DNA of 64,000 nt, taken from assembly GCF_000478275.1 (NCBI RefSeq), contig NZ_ASJB01000004.1:1-64000 (forward strand), given 5' to 3'. Under the pieces are notes generated by a model. It did not search any database. It worked only from the letters and a program-made list of their open reading frames with translations, and was not told the DNA's origin. Positions within the stretch are counted from its first letter, which is position 1; the number at the start of each line of letters is the position of its first letter. The stretch comes from Amycolatopsis orientalis DSM 40040 = KCTC 9412. Lineage in GTDB: Bacteria; Actinomycetota; Actinomycetes; Mycobacteriales; Pseudonocardiaceae. Below are positions 9,276 to 16,882 of the stretch, one piece after another. Position numbers and translations under genes: made by a program.

Positions 9276-10370
9276 ATGGGTTCCGTCCAGACCCTGCACG
9301 ACTTCACGCTGAACCTGCTGAACGACACCGCGGCCCGCGCGGCGTTCGCCAATGACCCGCAGCAGGTGCTGGCCGACGCCGGCCTCGGTGACATCAACGC
9401 CGCCGACGTGCACGAGGTCGTCCCGCTGGTCCTCGACTTCGTCCCGGTCGACGCCGCCACCGGTGTCACGGGCACCGCCGCCTCCACCGCCGACAACCTG
9501 GCGGGCTTCGGCGGCGTCGCGAACGTCGTCAACGGCACCGACGGCGAGTGCGCCGACGGTGTCCAGGGCGCGATCGACCAGCTCACCGCGCTGACCGCCG
9601 GCCTCCCGGTCGACGTCCCCGCCGTCGGCGCCCTGCCCGCCGTGCCGAGCCTCGGTGACCTGCCGGGCGAGCTGCCCGTCGACGTCCCGGGCCTGCCGGG
9701 TCTGCCGGGCGAGCTGCCCGTCGACGTTCCGGGCCTGCCGGGCCTGCCGGGCCTGCCGGGTGTCCCGGCCGTCTCCGACGTGACCGACGTGTCGAACGCC
9801 GCCGCCGGCGTGACCGCCCTCGCGCAGAACACCGTCGGCAGCTTCGGCCTGACCGACGACCTTTCGCGTGGCCTCGACTCCGCGTCGCTCGGCCAGGCCG
9901 GTGGCATCGCCAACGGCGCCGTCGACACCGCGACCGGCCTCGTCCACGACGTCCCGGCCGTGGACGCCGCGGGAGTCCCGGCCGTCGACTCGGTCCCGGC
10001 CGTCGGCGACCTGACCAGCGACCTGCCGCGCGCCGACGGTGTCGCGGGCGGTGCCCCGAACTTCCTGTCCGAGGTGGGCGACCTGACCAGCGCCATCGGT
10101 CACGTCGACGTCGCCGACGTCACCACCAAGGTGCACGACATCGCGGGCAAGGCGCACGACATCGGCAACGGCAACGGCATCGCGAACGACGTGACCGACA
10201 ACGTCGCGACGGACGTGACCGACAACGTCGTGAACGACGTCGCGAACCACGCGGGCGTCAACGACGTGCACGACGTCGTTTCCGGGGTGGCCAACAACAT
10301 CGGCCACGTCGGCGACATCAACATCGGTGCGGGCGACATCGCCTCGGGCAACGACATCCACATCGGCTGA
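9276..10370 (+). CDS. iniB: IniB-like repeat protein
   Basis: The 364-residue protein begins with the IniB N-terminal domain (about residues 1-55: SVQTLHDFTLNLLND, AFANDPQQVLADAGLGDINAADVHEVVPLVLD). After this the sequence is low complexity: collagen-like LPVDVPGLPGLPGE units (about residues 115-170), then Ala/Val/Asp-rich segments, and a C-terminal run of NDV/TDNV/GDI repeats (about 285-364). It has almost no aromatic residues and no Sec signal. Mycobacterial iniB is the first gene of the isoniazid-inducible iniBAC operon. AGGAGA lies 8 nt before the ATG. Confidence 0.8.
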   Translation: MGSVQTLHDFTLNLLNDTAARAAFANDPQQVLADAGLGDINAADVHEVVPLVLDFVPVDAATGVTGTAASTADNLAGFGGVANVVNGTDGECADGVQGAIDQLTALTAGLPVDVPAVGALPAVPSLGDLPGELPVDVPGLPGLPGELPVDVPGLPGLPGLPGVPAVSDVTDVSNAAAGVTALAQNTVGSFGLTDDLSRGLDSASLGQAGGIANGAVDTATGLVHDVPAVDAAGVPAVDSVPAVGDLTSDLPRADGVAGGAPNFLSEVGDLTSAIGHVDVADVTTKVHDIAGKAHDIGNGNGIANDVTDNVATDVTDNVVNDVANHAGVNDVHDVVSGVANNIGHVGDINIGAGDIASGNDIHIG

Positions 10371-10402
10371 GCTGAATATCCTTCATATCTCACCGGGTGA
10401 AC

Positions 10403-10432
10403 GGCCCCGCGACCACACCAGGTCGCGGGGCC
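10403..10432 (+). terminator. Hairpin between iniB-like and iniA-like genes
   Basis: GGCCCCGCGACC (10403-10414) pairs perfectly with GGTCGCGGGGCC (10421-10432) around a 6-nt loop. There is no T-run. In the 125-bp gap inside a presumed operon it could act as a partial terminator or a 3' stabiliser that lets iniB-like mRNA exceed iniA/iniC-like mRNA. Confidence 0.6.
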
Positions 10433-10495
10433 TCCGCCGCATGTTGGCCCATGCCACATTGATTCCGCGCTTGGTTAAGGGAACACTGCATCCCC

Positions 10496-12262
10496 GTGAC
10501 AGCCCCCGCCTGGCTCGACGTGCTCAACGAGACCTTGGACGCCTGTGTCGTCCACGGTCGCGCCGACCTGGCCGAACGACTCCGGCGCAGACGTGACCAG
10601 CAGGCGCCTGGCACCCGGATCGCGGTGGTCGGTTTTCCCAAGCAGGGCAAGGGCTACCTGCTCAACGCGTTGCTGAACGCCCCGGTGTGCGCGGTCGGCG
10701 ACGCGAGTACGCCCGCCGTCCCCACCGAGATCGGGTACGCCCACGATGCCGCCGCGACGCTGGTCGGGCACGCCCGTGAACGCGTGCCGGTCGGCGATCT
10801 GGCCAAGGAACTCGAGGTCCGCCCGCCCGGTTCGCTGCGCCGGGTCGAGGTCGGCCTGCCGCGCGAACTGCTCGGCACGGGTCTCGTCCTGGTGGACACC
10901 CCGGCGATCGGGGATCCCCGGTCGCCCCGGACGGCGGCCACCCTCGACGTCCTCGCCGACGCGCACGCGGTGATCCTCGTCTCCGACGCGACGCAGGAAC
11001 TCCAGCCCGCCGAACTCGCGCTGGCCCGGCACATCCGGACCTGGTGCCCGGCCCTGGTGCTGGCGCTGACCAAGATCGACGTCAGCCCGGACTGGCGGGA
11101 ACTCGCCGCCCGCAACCGGGCCGCGCTTTCGGAGACCGGTGTCGTCGCCGATGTCTTCCCGGTCTCCGCGACGGTGCGCCAGGCCGCCGCGAAGGCCGGT
11201 GACGTCGACCTCAATGGACGATCCGGTTTCCCGGAACTCCTGAACTGGGTGGGGGAACAGGCCGCGCGCCCAATCGAACGCACCCGGGCGCTGGCCGCCG
11301 CGGTGAGTGTCCGCGCGGCGGCGGTCGAGCTGGTCGAGACGCTCCAGACGCGGCTCAACGCCGTCTCGCAGGACAGCGGGATCGACCAGGTCACCCTGCT
11401 GCACCAGGCACAACGGCGTACCGAGGAACTGCGGCGCCAGAACGTCCGCTGGCAGAACCTGTTGTCGGACGAGATCACGGATCTGGTCTCCGACGCCGAA
11501 TACGACCTGCGTGAGCGGACCCGGGTGATCGTGCGGCATATCGACCGCACCTTCGACGAGGGCGATCCGGTGCAGATCTGGCCGGATTTCCAGACCTGGC
11601 TCGAAGACAACCTCGCCGAGGCCGTCGAGACGAACTACAACTGGGTGTCCGACCGGTCGACCTGGATCGCGCACGCGGTCGCCACCATCTTCGGGCAGCG
11701 GTACGGCCAGGCGCCGGAGCTGCCGCTGACCGGTTCCGGGGTGGACTCGATCCCCGAAGTCGGCACCCCCAAGATCGAACGGTTCAAGATCGGCCAGAAA
11801 CTCTTCACCGGATTGCGCGGTTCCTACGGCGGTGTCCTGATGTTCGGCCTGGTCACGAGTCTCGCCGGGCTGCCGCTCATAAACCCGGTGTCGCTCGGCG
11901 CCGGTGTCGCGTTCGCCACCAAGAGCGTGCGCGACGAAGGCGGGATGCGGTTGCAGCGGCGGCAGGCCTTGGCGAAAGCCGCCGCGCAGCGCCATGTCGA
12001 CGACGTGTTCATCCGGTTCAGCAAGGAGATCAAGGACGAGATCCGGCAGGTCCAGCGGCGGCTGCGCGATCATTTCGCCGCGCTGTCGGACGAACTCGCG
12101 GAAGAGCTGACGCGCCAGCGGGAACTGATCGTCGCCGGATCCGCGGAACGGGAGCGGCGCACGCAGCGGGTCAAGAAGGAGATCGACCGGCTGGCCGCGC
12201 TGCACCGGAAGGCCGGGGCGCTCGGCAGCGGCCTGGCGCCGCGCCGGGAGCTCTCCGCGTGA
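10496..12262 (+). CDS. iniA: IniA-like bacterial dynamin-family GTPase
   Basis: The 588-residue protein starts at GTG 10496. The GTPase domain shows a G1 loop GFPKQGKGYLLN (residues 46-57), G3 DTPAIGDP (about residue 136) and G4 TKID (about residue 193). A helical dynamin-like stalk follows, then a hydrophobic tip at about residues 440-475 (YGGVLMFGLVTSLAGLPLIN and following) and a coiled-coil-rich basic C-terminus. M. tuberculosis IniA is a membrane-fission dynamin-like protein of similar size. The G1 position after Lys is Gly instead of Ser/Thr, which is odd. It overlaps the next gene by 4 bp. Confidence 0.82.
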   Translation: MTAPAWLDVLNETLDACVVHGRADLAERLRRRRDQQAPGTRIAVVGFPKQGKGYLLNALLNAPVCAVGDASTPAVPTEIGYAHDAAATLVGHARERVPVGDLAKELEVRPPGSLRRVEVGLPRELLGTGLVLVDTPAIGDPRSPRTAATLDVLADAHAVILVSDATQELQPAELALARHIRTWCPALVLALTKIDVSPDWRELAARNRAALSETGVVADVFPVSATVRQAAAKAGDVDLNGRSGFPELLNWVGEQAARPIERTRALAAAVSVRAAAVELVETLQTRLNAVSQDSGIDQVTLLHQAQRRTEELRRQNVRWQNLLSDEITDLVSDAEYDLRERTRVIVRHIDRTFDEGDPVQIWPDFQTWLEDNLAEAVETNYNWVSDRSTWIAHAVATIFGQRYGQAPELPLTGSGVDSIPEVGTPKIERFKIGQKLFTGLRGSYGGVLMFGLVTSLAGLPLINPVSLGAGVAFATKSVRDEGGMRLQRRQALAKAAAQRHVDDVFIRFSKEIKDEIRQVQRRLRDHFAALSDELAEELTRQRELIVAGSAERERRTQRVKKEIDRLAALHRKAGALGSGLAPRRELSA

Positions 12263-13464
12263 CGGCCCTGGATGTCCGTGAACTGCTGACCGACGCCGCG
12301 TCGCTCTACCGGGACCGTCCGCACGCGGTCGCGATGCTGCAGGAATGCCTGGAGCGACTGGAAGAACCGCTGCGGGTCGGCTTCGTCGGCACCCCGGGGA
12401 CCGGGAAGTCCACTTTGGTCTCCGCGCTGGCCGAATGGCCGACCCGGGCACTGCGGGAACTCGAGCTGTTCGACACTCCGGCGCTGGCGGAACACGTCGA
12501 CGCGACGGTGCGCCTGGTGCGTCACCTCGAACCCGACGAACTCGCGGGTGCCCGGCAGGCGGGCGGTTCGGCGTTCGCGCGGCAGAGCGCGGTGAACTCG
12601 GTGCTGGTGCTCGGCCGGGCCGACGAGGTCGGCGCGGGCCGGATCGACGCCCTGCTCACCGCGAAACAACTGGCGCGGCGGGCTTGGCGTGAAGACCCGC
12701 GGTGCGCGGGATTCCAGGGGGTCATCGCGGTCGCCGGGCAACTCGGGTACGCCGGGCGAGCACTCCGTGACGACGAGTTCGAGGTCCTGCGTGCTCTCGC
12801 GTCGGTCTCCCGTCAGGATCTGGAGCGCTACCTCCTGTCCGTGGATTCCTTTGTGGACGATCCGTTCCCGGTGCGGATCCCGCCGGAGTCACGGAAACAC
12901 CTGGTGACACGGTTCGGCCTCTACGGCGTCCGGCTGGCGATCACGCTGATCCGCACCGGCTGCGAGAGCAGGCTGAAACTCTCGGCGGAACTCGTGCACC
13001 GCAGCGGTCTCGGCGACCTGCGGGACACGCTCGCCGGATGCTTCGTGGCCAGGGCCGAAGCGCTGAAGGCACGCACGGCGGTGCTGCGCCTGGAAAGCCT
13101 GCTGGCCGCCGAACCGCGTCCGCACGGCGACCGGCTGGCCGCCCGCGTGGAGCGGTTCGCCGCGGCCGCGCACGACTTCCGGGAACTGCGGCTCATCGCC
13201 GACATCCGGGGCGGCCGCACGGCGTTGTCCGGGGAAACCGCCGAGGAGGCGGCGCGGCTGCTCGGCGCGCAGGGACTCGCGCCCACCGAACGGCTCGGCC
13301 TCGAACCCGACGCGGACCCGGCAGAGATTCACGAGAGCGCCGAGGGCGCGCTCGTCCGCTGGCGGCAGGAGGCGGAACGGCCGGACGCCGCGCACGCCGA
13401 ACGCGCCGCCGCGCGGGTGATCGTGCGTTCGGTGGAAGGGCTGCTCACCTTGTTCGTCGCCTAG
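12259..13464 (+). CDS. iniC: IniC-like GTPase, partner of the dynamin-like protein
   Basis: The 401-residue protein starts at a GTG that overlaps the upstream stop (GTGA). It has a canonical G1 loop GTPGTGKST (residues 44-52), a DTPAL G3-like motif at about residue 75 and LGRADEVGAG in the G4 position. The rest is helical. It is shorter than mycobacterial IniC. Two adjacent dynamin-like GTPases in one operon is the usual arrangement for bacterial dynamins that co-assemble on membranes. The next gene converges only 6 bp after the stop. Confidence 0.78.
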   Translation: MTALDVRELLTDAASLYRDRPHAVAMLQECLERLEEPLRVGFVGTPGTGKSTLVSALAEWPTRALRELELFDTPALAEHVDATVRLVRHLEPDELAGARQAGGSAFARQSAVNSVLVLGRADEVGAGRIDALLTAKQLARRAWREDPRCAGFQGVIAVAGQLGYAGRALRDDEFEVLRALASVSRQDLERYLLSVDSFVDDPFPVRIPPESRKHLVTRFGLYGVRLAITLIRTGCESRLKLSAELVHRSGLGDLRDTLAGCFVARAEALKARTAVLRLESLLAAEPRPHGDRLAARVERFAAAAHDFRELRLIADIRGGRTALSGETAEEAARLLGAQGLAPTERLGLEPDADPAEIHESAEGALVRWRQEAERPDAAHAERAAARVIVRSVEGLLTLFVA

Positions 13465-13470
13465 AGCGGG

Positions 13471-14871
13471 TCAGAGCGGTTTCCCGTTCACCTTCACGTT
13501 GCTGATCACGACGTTCTTCGCGTTGCTGATCTGCGGTTTCGGGGTGTCGATGTTCGTGAAGGCCGAATCGGCGAGCCGGAACCCGGTGAGCGGGCTCTCC
13601 GGCGAACCCGCGATCTTCAGCGCGAAGGGCGAGTCGTCCAGCCGGATGTCGCGGGCGTCGATGTTCCGGATCACCGGATGCACGATGTCCCCGAACCCCG
13701 GCCCGGTCAGGCTGTAGTTCATGTCGACGAAGATCGCGCCGCGGTCGACCGGGCCGCCGCTCAGATCGCGCACGTGGATGTTCTCGATCACCCCGCCACG
13801 ACGTTTGTTCGTCTTGAGGTACAGGCCGTAGAAGGCTTTGTAGGACGAACCCTGGTGGATCCGGTTGCGCTGCGCGAAAACATCGCGCACCCCGCCGGAC
13901 ATCTCGCTGCCGATGGTGATCGCGCCCCAGCGGCCGTGGTAGTCGTTGTCCTCGATGACGATGCGCTCGCTCGGGACCCCGACCCGGCGCCCGTCGGTGT
14001 CCCGGCCGGACTTGATCACCGTGCCGTCGTCGCCGGTGTCGAAGGAACAGTGGTGGATGTGCACGTCCGCGCAGCTCTCGGGGTCGACGCCGTCGACCAT
14101 CGCGCCCCGGCTGTGGATCTTGACGTCGCGGACCGTGACGTTCTCCGACAGCACCGGATGCACCGTCCACATCGCCGGGTTCCGCAGTGACAGGCCTTCG
14201 ACCAGGATGTTCCGGCAGTCGTAGAACTGGATCATGTTCGGCTTGAGGTAATGCCCGTCTCCGAACCTCCGCTTTTCCACCGGGACGCCGTCGACGGCCA
14301 TCTGCTGGAGCCGGTCCCAGTCCGGCCCGCGACGGCCGTCGTAGTCGAACCACGGACCCGCCTGCGCGTTCCCGTCGATCGTGCCCGCGCCGGTCAGCGC
14401 CAGGTTCGTCTGCCCGCGGGCGTAGACGAAGGGGGAGTAGTTGACGCATTCGATGCCCTGCCACCGGGTGTACACCGCGGGAAAAGCCGAAGCGCTGGCG
14501 GAGAACTTGATCGTCGACCCGGCCGTGACATGCAGGTCCACATTGGACCGGAGGTGGATCGCGCCGGTGCGGTACGTGCCGCCGGTGACCAGCACGCGTC
14601 CGCCGCCCGCCGCGGTACAGGCCGAGATGGCGGAGGCGAACGCCTTCGTGTTGTCCTTCTTGTCGTCGCCCACGGCGCCGAACGAGCGGAGGTCGAAGGT
14701 CCGGTCCGGGAAGCGCGGCGGGACGATCCGGGCCAGGATCTCGCGGACCCGGTCCCACGGGTCCGCGAGAGGCTCCGCCGAAACGGCCGCCGGAGCCAGG
14801 GCCGCGCCGGCGGCGAGGAGCCCGCCCGTCAGTCCGGCCGTCTTCAGGAAGTCCCGCCGTGAACCAGCCAT
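13471..14871 (-). CDS. Secreted GH28-type polygalacturonase/rhamnogalacturonase
   Basis: The 466-residue protein has a twin-arginine signal (SRRDFLKTAGLTGGLLAAGAA). The fold is a right-handed beta-helix: TFDLRSFGAVGDDKKDNTKA near residues 58-76 is the usual pectin-lyase-like entry. D260-D263 (VDGVDPESC) and D281-D282 (FDTGDDGTVIKSGRD) mark the GH28 acidic cluster. It likely hydrolyses galacturonic-acid linkages in pectin outside the cell. A palindromic site upstream shares a 13-mer with the GH105 gene at 45087-46247. It converges on the iniC-like gene. Confidence 0.85.
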   Translation of the reverse strand: MAGSRRDFLKTAGLTGGLLAAGAALAPAAVSAEPLADPWDRVREILARIVPPRFPDRTFDLRSFGAVGDDKKDNTKAFASAISACTAAGGGRVLVTGGTYRTGAIHLRSNVDLHVTAGSTIKFSASASAFPAVYTRWQGIECVNYSPFVYARGQTNLALTGAGTIDGNAQAGPWFDYDGRRGPDWDRLQQMAVDGVPVEKRRFGDGHYLKPNMIQFYDCRNILVEGLSLRNPAMWTVHPVLSENVTVRDVKIHSRGAMVDGVDPESCADVHIHHCSFDTGDDGTVIKSGRDTDGRRVGVPSERIVIEDNDYHGRWGAITIGSEMSGGVRDVFAQRNRIHQGSSYKAFYGLYLKTNKRRGGVIENIHVRDLSGGPVDRGAIFVDMNYSLTGPGFGDIVHPVIRNIDARDIRLDDSPFALKIAGSPESPLTGFRLADSAFTNIDTPKPQISNAKNVVISNVKVNGKPL

Positions 14872-14886
14872 GGTCTCTCCTCCGCC

Positions 14887-14921
14887 GTGTCATACATCAT
14901 GTACAGGATGTGATGTGACAC
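14887..14921. promoter_or_regulatory. Palindromic operator upstream of GH28 gene
   Basis: GTGTCA (14887-14892) and TGACAC (14916-14921) form perfect outer arms. Inside, ACATC/GATGT flank a TGTACA core (14894-14911). The 13-mer GTGTCATACATCA (14887-14899) matches 12 of 13 bases with GTGTCATATATCA at 46423-46435, upstream of the GH105 gene. A shared GntR- or LacI-like regulator is a reasonable guess. Confidence 0.55.
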
Positions 14922-14965
14922 GTCGGCGGTCAACAAATGTCCCGCTCAGCGGCTGAACGGTCCGG

Positions 14966-15367
14966 TCAGGCGTTGCCCAGGACGCGGGTCACGGTGATCT
15001 CGATGACCACGCGTGCCGGGTTGGGCTTGGGTTGCCGGTAGCGCGCGGCGTACCGGTTTTCGGCGTCGCGCACCGACTCCGGGTCTTCGCGCAGCACCGC
15101 GCGTCCCTCCAAAGTGGACCATCGGGGTCCGTCCAGCTGGCAGGCGGCGACCGGTACGCCCTTTTCGCCCGCTTCCTTGATCATCCGCGCCTTCTTGGAC
15201 GAGCGGAAGGTGATCACGCGGGCGATCCCGGCCTCGAAGTCCACTGTGACCCCCACGGCGACCACATGCGGGGTCCCGTCGGGGCGGACGGTGGTCAGGG
15301 TGGCGAGATGTCGCTCGGTCCAGAAGTCCCGGAAGGTCTCGCCGCGCGTGCTCAGGTCGATCGTCAT
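14966..15367 (-). CDS. PPOX-class F420/FMN-dependent protein
   Basis: The 133-residue split-barrel protein (MTIDLSTRGETFRDFWTERH onward) has HLATLTTVRPDGTPHVVAVGVT and the IARVITFRSSKKARMIKEAG strand-loop typical of actinobacterial PPOX/TIGR03618-like F420-binding proteins. These reduce or sequester deazaflavin or flavin cofactors, and the substrate is unknown. I chose the ATG at 15367 because the barrel begins immediately after it; ten more codons upstream are open. It is divergent from the GH8 gene. Confidence 0.78.
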   Translation of the reverse strand: MTIDLSTRGETFRDFWTERHLATLTTVRPDGTPHVVAVGVTVDFEAGIARVITFRSSKKARMIKEAGEKGVPVAACQLDGPRWSTLEGRAVLREDPESVRDAENRYAARYRQPKPNPARVVIEITVTRVLGNA

Positions 15368-15414
15368 GGTGCTCACGCTAGGACACCGTTCACGCAAGCG
15401 ACATCTGAGGTAAT

Positions 15415-15434
15415 AGTAAGGAAACTTTCTTAAC
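15415..15434. promoter_or_regulatory. TAAGGAAACTTTCTTA operator before GH8 gene
   Basis: At 15417-15432 TAAGGAAA-CTTTCTTA is a near-perfect inverted repeat. It resembles the AGGAAA-type palindrome bound by the ROK-family repressor CsnR upstream of Streptomyces chitosanase genes. The site is 75 bp before the GH8 start and shared with the divergent PPOX gene. The regulator assignment is inference. Confidence 0.5.
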
Positions 15435-15508
15435 GCTCTTGTCTTTGCCCGATCCGGATGTCACGCTCGGAAAGCGCCGCCGCCACCAACGATGTTTCCG
15501 GAGGAGCA

Positions 15509-16726
15509 ATGAGAAAGACCGTTCGGACAGTGCTGGCCGCGGCCGCGCTGACCGCCGGGCTGGTCGCCACGACCGCCCCCGCCACCGCGGCCACCACTCA
15601 GGGAACCCCTTATCTTCCCGGCGTGCTCCGCCCGTCGGTGTCCCAGGCGGCGCAGGACGCGGCCCTCGCCAAGTACTACGACTACTGGAAGAAGAACTTC
15701 CTCACCACCAAATGCGGGACCGGCACGTACGCGGTGAAGGCACCCGACGCCGACCACGCCTTCGTCGCCGAGGGCCAGGGCTACGGGATGACCATCGCGG
15801 CGATGATGGGGGACAAGGACCCGCAGGCCCGCACCGTCTTCGACGGCATCCTGAAGTTCGTGAAGGCGCATCCTTCGTCGATCGACAAGGATCTGCACGC
15901 CGCCGAACAGGACGAGAGCTGCAAGAGCGTCAACGGTACCGACTCGGCGACGGACGGCGACCTCGAAATCGCCTACGGCCTGCTCATCGCCGACAAGGTC
16001 TGGGGCAGCGGCGGCTCGGTGAACTACAAGGCCGAGGCGCTGCGGATCATCAAGGCCATCAAGCGCAGCGAAGTACACCCCACCACCAAGTTCATGCGGC
16101 TGGCCGACTGGGCGGACGAGGGCAAGTACATCAACAGCTCGCGTTCCTCCGACTGGATGCCGGGTCACCTCCGCGCGTTCGAGAAGGTCACCGGGGACTC
16201 CTTCTGGGGTCAGGTCCGGACCCGGCAGGAGCAGGCCGTCAGCCAGCTGCAGCAGCAGTACGCGCCGAAGACCGGGCTGATCCCGGACTTCGTCGTCAAC
16301 ACCAACTCCACGCCGAAGCCCGCCCCTTACAACTTCCTCGAGGGCAAGGACGACAAGTACAGCTACAACGCCTGTCGTGACCCGTGGCGGCTCGGCGTCG
16401 ACGGCGTCACCGTGGCGGGCAGCCCGGCGCAGGGCCAGGTGCGGAAGATGAACACCTGGATCCAGCAGAACACCGGCGGCGACCCCACCAAGATCACCAC
16501 CGGCTACACGCTGTCGGGTGCCAAGATCTCGGGCGAATCCGGCCAGCATCCCTGCTTCACCGCGTCGTTCGCCATCGCGGCGATGAACGACCCGGGCAGC
16601 CAGGCATGGCTCGACAAGCTGTGGACCTCGATCACGACGTGGTCGCCGAACGCCAAGGACTACTACGGCACCGGCATCACCGTGCAGGTCCTGTTGATCC
16701 TCTCGGGTAACTACATCGCCGTCTGA
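15509..16726 (+). CDS. Secreted GH8 glycoside hydrolase (endoglucanase/chitosanase type)
   Basis: The start is ATG 15509, with GGAGGA 3-8 nt upstream. The 405-residue protein has a Sec signal (MRKTVRTVLAAAALTAGLVATTAPATAAT) ending near residue 28. GH8 hallmarks are YLPGVLRPS, AEGQGYGMTIAAMM (catalytic Glu in EGQGYGM) and TDGDLEIAYGLLIADKVWG (Asp base region). GH8 enzymes cleave beta-1,4-glucan, chitosan or xylan, and sequence alone does not choose among them. A strong hairpin follows the stop. The CsnR-like operator upstream slightly favours chitosan-related control. Confidence 0.85.
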   Translation: MRKTVRTVLAAAALTAGLVATTAPATAATTQGTPYLPGVLRPSVSQAAQDAALAKYYDYWKKNFLTTKCGTGTYAVKAPDADHAFVAEGQGYGMTIAAMMGDKDPQARTVFDGILKFVKAHPSSIDKDLHAAEQDESCKSVNGTDSATDGDLEIAYGLLIADKVWGSGGSVNYKAEALRIIKAIKRSEVHPTTKFMRLADWADEGKYINSSRSSDWMPGHLRAFEKVTGDSFWGQVRTRQEQAVSQLQQQYAPKTGLIPDFVVNTNSTPKPAPYNFLEGKDDKYSYNACRDPWRLGVDGVTVAGSPAQGQVRKMNTWIQQNTGGDPTKITTGYTLSGAKISGESGQHPCFTASFAIAAMNDPGSQAWLDKLWTSITTWSPNAKDYYGTGITVQVLLILSGNYIAV

Positions 16727-16728
16727 TC

Positions 16729-16783
16729 GCGCGTGAAGGCCCCCTTCCCTCGGCTGAGTCGAGGGAAGGGGGCCTTCACGCGC
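16729..16783. terminator. 24-bp-stem hairpin after GH8 gene
   Basis: A perfect stem of about 24 bp (16729-16752 with 16760-16783) encloses the 7-nt loop GCTGAGT. The stem contains GTGAAGGCCCCCTTCCC. It follows the GH8 stop by 2 bp and is the probable terminator, without a T-run. It belongs to a hairpin family that recurs at 24845-24897. Confidence 0.7.
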
Positions 16784-16810
16784 GAAACGGACATCCAGCG
16801 GACAGGATTT

Positions 16811-16849
16811 CAACTGTCAGTTGACCTCTTCAACAGCCAGTTGTAGCGT
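16811..16849 (+). promoter_or_regulatory. Promoter with twin CAACnnnnnGTTG operators
   Basis: CAACTGTCAGTTG (16811-16823) and CAACAGCCAGTTG (16831-16843) are 13-bp palindromes exactly 20 bp apart. A promoter TTGACC (16821-16826), 17-bp spacer and TAGCGT (16844-16849) is interleaved with them. The first operator covers the -35 edge and the second abuts the -10. This is a classic repressor layout controlling the amino-acid ABC/aminotransferase-regulator operon. Confidence 0.6.
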
Positions 16850-16882
16850 CGGCCACCACCCGAGGCACCGTGGAGGTCCGTC

